Assembly: GCA_025929745.1 (NCBI GenBank)
Contig: JAICPQ010000019.1
Span: forward strand, 1 to 15,740
Source of the DNA: Burkholderiales bacterium
GTDB lineage: Bacteria; Pseudomonadota; Gammaproteobacteria; Burkholderiales; SG8-39
Direction: 5' to 3'
DNA: 15,740 nt
Each line of letters begins with the position of its first letter. The first letter of the stretch is position 1. The notes under the pieces were generated by a model, which searched no databases, was not told where the DNA came from, and was given only the letters and a program-made list of their open reading frames with translations. Of this stretch, positions 14,185 to 15,740 are shown piece after piece. A program made the position numbers and the translations under genes.

Positions 14185-15740
14185 TTGCCGCTTTCGCTGC
14201 GCTTCGTAGTACCGCTTGCTTTGGCGCTCGCGGCGATCGCATACGCGATCGTGCCGCTGGTGGACCGGTTAACCTTTCAGTGGTTCGTGCGCGACCTCGA
14301 CATGCGCGGCGCGCTCATCGCCCAGACCGCGCAGGACCCGCTCGTCGAGCTCGTGAAGAGCGGCCGCGGCGCGCGCGAGCGCGTGCTGCGTTACTTCGAC
14401 CGCATCTCCGAAGGCCAACGTGTGTTCGCGCTCGGATTTTGCGAGCCCACCGGCAAGATGGCCTACGCGACGCGCGTTTTCCCCGAGGCGGTGCGTTGTT
14501 CGCCGGCGCGCAACGAGCGCCGCGAACCTCGCAACTTGGTGCTCGAACTCAATGACGGCGCGCTGCACGTCGCCGCGCACCCCATCGTCTCGGACGGGCA
14601 GTTGCTCGGCGAGCTCATGATCGTGCACGACATGAGCTTCGCGCAGCGCCGAAGCGCGGACACGCGCAAGTACGTGCTCTGGCTCTTTGCCGGCATTGCA
14701 GCCGTCGTCGCGCTCATCACGGTGGTGATCGCGGAAATCAGCTGGCGCGGTTGGGTGGCGGGCATCAAGGCGGTGCTCTCTGGCGATTACCTGCTGCGCT
14801 CGCCCACTGCGGCGGCGAAGGTGCCCGTGCCCGAACTAAGGCCCTTTGCGCGGGATTTGCAGGCGCTGGTGAACGACCTGGAGAACGAGCGGCGCGCCCG
14901 CGACGATAGCCAGACGACCTGGGGACCTGATGCCTTGCGCCGCATCCTGCGTAACGACCTGAAGGGCGACGAGATCCTCATCGTCTCGAACCGGGAGCCG
15001 TATCTGCACGTGCGCCGGAAAGACAATGTGATCGAGATCCAGCGTCCGGCGAGCGGACTCGTCACCGCGCTGGAGCCGGTGATGCGCGCCTGCTCCGGGA
15101 CTTGGATCGCGCACGGCGCGGGGTCCGCCGACCGCGATACGGTCGACAAGCACGATCACGTGATGGTGCCGCCGGAGAAGCCGTCGTACCGCATCCGGCG
15201 CGTGTGGCTCTCCAAGGAGGAGGAGCAGGGCTACTACTTCGGCTTCGCCAACGAGGGGCTTTGGCCGCTTTGCCACATCGCGCATACGCGGCCGACGTTT
15301 CGCGCGCCCGACTGGGAGCACTACCAGACGGTGAACCGCCGTTTCGCCGATGTGGTCGCCGACGAGGCCCGCACGGATGATCCGATCGTGCTCGTGCAGG
15401 ACTATCATTTCGCGCTCTTGCCGCGCATGGTGCGCGAGCGACTCCCGCGCGCCACCATCATCACGTTCTGGCATATCCCCTGGCCGAACCCGGAAGCGTT
15501 CGGCATCTGCCCGTGGCGCGAGGAAGTGCTGGAAGGCATGCTCGGCTCCTCGATCCTCGGCTTCCACACGCAGTTCCACTGCAACAATTTCTTCGACACG
15601 GTCGACCGCTTCCTCGAAGCGCGCGTCGACCGCGAGACGTTCACCATTTCTTACGGCGGTGACCCGACCGAGGTACGCCGTTACCCGATCTCGATCGAAT
15701 GGCCGCCCTCGGCGCTTGCCATCCAGCCGCCGGTGGCCGA
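14185..15740 (+). CDS. otsA: Membrane-anchored trehalose-6-phosphate synthase (GT20), cut by window edge
   Basis: The first ~518 residues of a GT20 glycosyltransferase are present, which joins UDP-glucose to glucose-6-phosphate to make trehalose-6-phosphate. Residues ~4-25 and ~163-187 are membrane segments enclosing a ~135-residue extracytoplasmic domain, followed by a linker resembling a signalling (HAMP-like) segment. The GT20 domain begins near 262 with ILIVSNREP (Arg270), then GTWIAHGAG, GYYFGFANEGLWPLCH, VLVQDYHFALLP (Asp406) and FWHIPWPNPE (His430), matching OtsA substrate-binding motifs; LGFHTQFHCNNF follows. OtsA of E. coli is soluble and lacks the N-terminal part. The start is TTG 14185, four bases after GGAGG; no ATG or GTG lies in a sensible place (first GTG at 14251 would cut the first helix). 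The symbol names the catalytic domain; the C-terminal part and any phosphatase are outside. Confidence 0.9.
   Translation, partial: MPLSLRFVVPLALALAAIAYAIVPLVDRLTFQWFVRDLDMRGALIAQTAQDPLVELVKSGRGARERVLRYFDRISEGQRVFALGFCEPTGKMAYATRVFPEAVRCSPARNERREPRNLVLELNDGALHVAAHPIVSDGQLLGELMIVHDMSFAQRRSADTRKYVLWLFAGIAAVVALITVVIAEISWRGWVAGIKAVLSGDYLLRSPTAAAKVPVPELRPFARDLQALVNDLENERRARDDSQTTWGPDALRRILRNDLKGDEILIVSNREPYLHVRRKDNVIEIQRPASGLVTALEPVMRACSGTWIAHGAGSADRDTVDKHDHVMVPPEKPSYRIRRVWLSKEEEQGYYFGFANEGLWPLCHIAHTRPTFRAPDWEHYQTVNRRFADVVADEARTDDPIVLVQDYHFALLPRMVRERLPRATIITFWHIPWPNPEAFGICPWREEVLEGMLGSSILGFHTQFHCNNFFDTVDRFLEARVDRETFTISYGGDPTEVRRYPISIEWPPSALAIQPPVA

Noticed and set aside
1..15740. CRISPR array, tRNA, rRNA or riboswitch
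   Set aside because: No spaced direct repeats, cloverleaf-like sequences, rRNA stretches or long structured leaders were found; intergenic gaps are all shorter than 200 bases.

Overview
This is a GC-rich, gene-dense proteobacterial chromosome segment with no phage, plasmid or insertion-sequence genes. The gene families and their order point to a betaproteobacterium: tesA back to back with an ABC ATPase/FtsX-type permease pair, divergent selD/mnmH, RmuC, a MoxR ATPase, and a class II HDAC-like deacetylase. That placement is inference from family resemblance; no search was run.

Region 1 (1-3576, minus strand): a moxR gene, a membrane Ser/Thr protein kinase and the 5' part of an alpha-glucan (glycogen) phosphorylase, transcribed in that order and tightly packed. 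The kinase is built like a sensor histidine kinase (membrane segment, Cache-like extracytoplasmic sensor, membrane segment, C-terminal kinase) and has no ordinary start codon near its expected N terminus. Region 2 (3577-5216): an HDAC-like deacetylase diverges from moxR and converges on a small lipoprotein gene; a GGGGTCAG-type hairpin lies between the two. Region 3 (5217-7706, minus strand): a coupled run mnmH - tspO - GNAT acetyltransferase - small four-helix membrane protein. The acetyltransferase is broken by one extra base in a G5 run. Region 4 (7725-8768): selD, divergent from mnmH. Together they provide selenophosphate and use it to make 2-selenouridine in tRNA; no selA, selB or selenoprotein is visible here. 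Region 5 (8761-12492): tesA (minus) and a YbbA/YbbP-like ABC exporter pair (plus) with overlapping 5' ends. Region 6 (12493-12687): a short debris region holding a second GGGGTCAG-type hairpin, the decayed C-terminal end of a RelE/ParE-type toxin, and a textbook LexA (SOS) box just upstream of rmuC. Region 7 (12688-15740): rmuC, then a membrane-anchored trehalose-6-phosphate synthase with an N-terminal extracytoplasmic domain, cut by the window edge.

Most genes are housekeeping. The points most worth a second look are the sensor kinase between MoxR and glycogen phosphorylase (and its missing start codon), the LexA box on rmuC, the toxin remnant with its neighbouring repeat, the frameshifted acetyltransferase, and the trehalose synthase fused to a membrane domain. 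I found no CRISPR array, tRNA, rRNA or convincing riboswitch. No stretch of more than 300 bases lacks a gene.
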